From NCBI RefSeq assembly GCF_021134715.1, contig NC_060023.1, positions 4,650,001-4,714,000 on the forward strand: a stretch of 64,000 nt of DNA, given 5' to 3'. This stretch comes from Daphnia pulex (Eukaryota; Arthropoda; Branchiopoda; Diplostraca; Daphniidae). Numbering within the stretch: the first letter of the stretch is position 1; each line of letters begins with the position of its first letter. The notes below the pieces were generated by a model. That model searched no databases. It had not been told where the DNA came from and was given only the letters and a program-made list of their open reading frames with translations. This document shows, one piece after another, positions 63,140 to 64,000 of the stretch. The translations under genes and the position numbers were made by a program.

Positions 63140-64000
63140 ATGGATGTTGTAGAGGAAACTGGCGGGCTGATAAGGGAGCCCATAATAACAATCTGTGAAT
63201 TAAGTGACTATGCACAGGGAATTGATGAAAAAGACAAACGACAGTATGTAGAAAAACTGGTCAAATGTGAAATAGATTGTCCCTTTTTTATTGCACAACA
63301 AATGTGGGTAGTAGAAGCCGTTGTTATCGAAAAGCTGTGCCCTTCGTTCACAGAACATGACATTTATGTCTATCTCATTGCACAAAGAAGTAATGACACA
63401 GGGCATCAGCTACGAGCATTCAAAACTATGGAAGAATCAAATGCAATGGTCGAGCATGGATGTTAACCAAACTAAGTTCAATTAAAATAAGGACAGGAAG
63501 TGTAATTTTAAAAGCAAGAGTAAAACATTAAATGAACTTCAATTCCAATCCAGACTTAAATACGTGGGGAGGTTTGAGTAAAGATGGAACTATTATGGCC
63601 TGTGCCTGTCATTGTACTTGTACTGCTGGGTGAGTTTAATCATTTAACATCAGTTACGATATGTTTTAAATAATCCATTGTTAAGTTTCTTTTCCCAGAT
63701 TGGGTGGTGTCTGCACCAACGTTGGTGGACTGTTTTACAGTATATTGAACCTAATTCGCACACCTTGCACATCCAAAGAGAATGGATGGATATGCTCCAG
63801 AAAAAAACATTCCAGCAGTGATACAATTTAAAGTTTACTTTTCTTCAAAAACATTAATGTATTCACTTTCTAAATCTGTTACTGTTTTCAGGATTTAAAG
63901 ACTAGCATTTCTGAACTCAAGTGCTCTAAACGTACAAGTCCTACTGCTCAAAAGAAAAACGAAAAATATTCATCAATTCAGAAGATGAACGAAGAAGACA
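63140..64000 (+). pseudogene. SWIM zinc-finger protein (YqaJ-associated type), 5' part, probably broken
   Basis: An open frame of 108 residues starts MDVVEETGGL at 63140 and ends at a stop near 63464. About 60 bp later a frame resumes with NTWGGLSKDGTIMACACHCTCTAG, spliced at 63630 (GGGTGAGT) to LGGVCTNVGGLFYSILNL after the acceptor at about 63700. C-x-C with a later C-x-N/H matches the SWIM finger of a family of animal proteins that usually continue into a YqaJ-like nuclease domain. The stop codons between the pieces, and Asn where His is usual in the last zinc ligand pair, suggest decay. The rest lies beyond the window, so the nuclease domain is not seen. Confidence 0.5.

Overview
The window is arthropod nuclear DNA, most likely from a crustacean such as Daphnia. 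It has many short introns (about 55-75 bp) in otherwise conserved animal genes, AT-rich spacers and several families of transposable elements. The species assignment is an inference from gene content and intron style. I could run no search, so family names rest on motifs and remembered relatives. All exon boundaries were placed by hand from GT/AG (or GC/AG) sites and preserved reading frame.

The left part (about 3.2-28.7 kb) is a normal gene-dense segment. In order it holds: a p66/simjang (GATAD2) subunit of the NuRD chromatin-remodelling complex (+); NPLOC4/Npl4, the ubiquitin-binding p97 cofactor (+); MRM2, a mitochondrial rRNA 2'-O-methyltransferase (-); NUP85, a nuclear-pore scaffold protein (+); a possible TATA-driven small secreted peptide (+); LIG4, the DNA ligase of non-homologous end joining (-); PPP1R2, protein phosphatase inhibitor 2 (+); and an unrecognised secreted protein (-). 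MRM2/NUP85 and LIG4/PPP1R2 are head-to-head pairs with short shared upstream regions. Inside one 3.8-kb intron of Npl4, on the opposite strand, lies a complete gene with an essentially intronless coding region. It fuses an N-terminal zinc motif, a B-box and a probable coiled coil to a C-terminal cyclophilin domain. This is a TRIM-Cyp-like layout whose cyclophilin lacks most catalytic residues, and it is the most interesting protein in the window.

The right part (about 25.3 kb, then 29.5 kb to the end) is a transposon graveyard. It contains: a young internally deleted Copia element with identical LTRs; an inverted-repeat element with a tRNA-like insert; a hAT-type MITE carrying a deleted Gypsy-like LTR element that itself carries a solo LTR; two TA-flanked MITEs, one inside a dead hAT transposase; several degenerate tandem repeats; a decayed Ty3/Gypsy polyprotein; a SANT-like remnant; a dead PIF/Harbinger transposase; a BEL/Pao element split by a 5'-truncated LINE; and a second PIF/Harbinger locus with both its DNA-binding and transposase genes, the latter with altered catalytic residues. 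At the right edge is a SWIM zinc-finger gene that appears broken and runs out of the window.

The housekeeping genes serve separate basic pathways (chromatin, ubiquitin extraction, mitochondrial ribosome, nuclear pore, DNA repair, phosphatase control). Nothing suggests they act as one unit.
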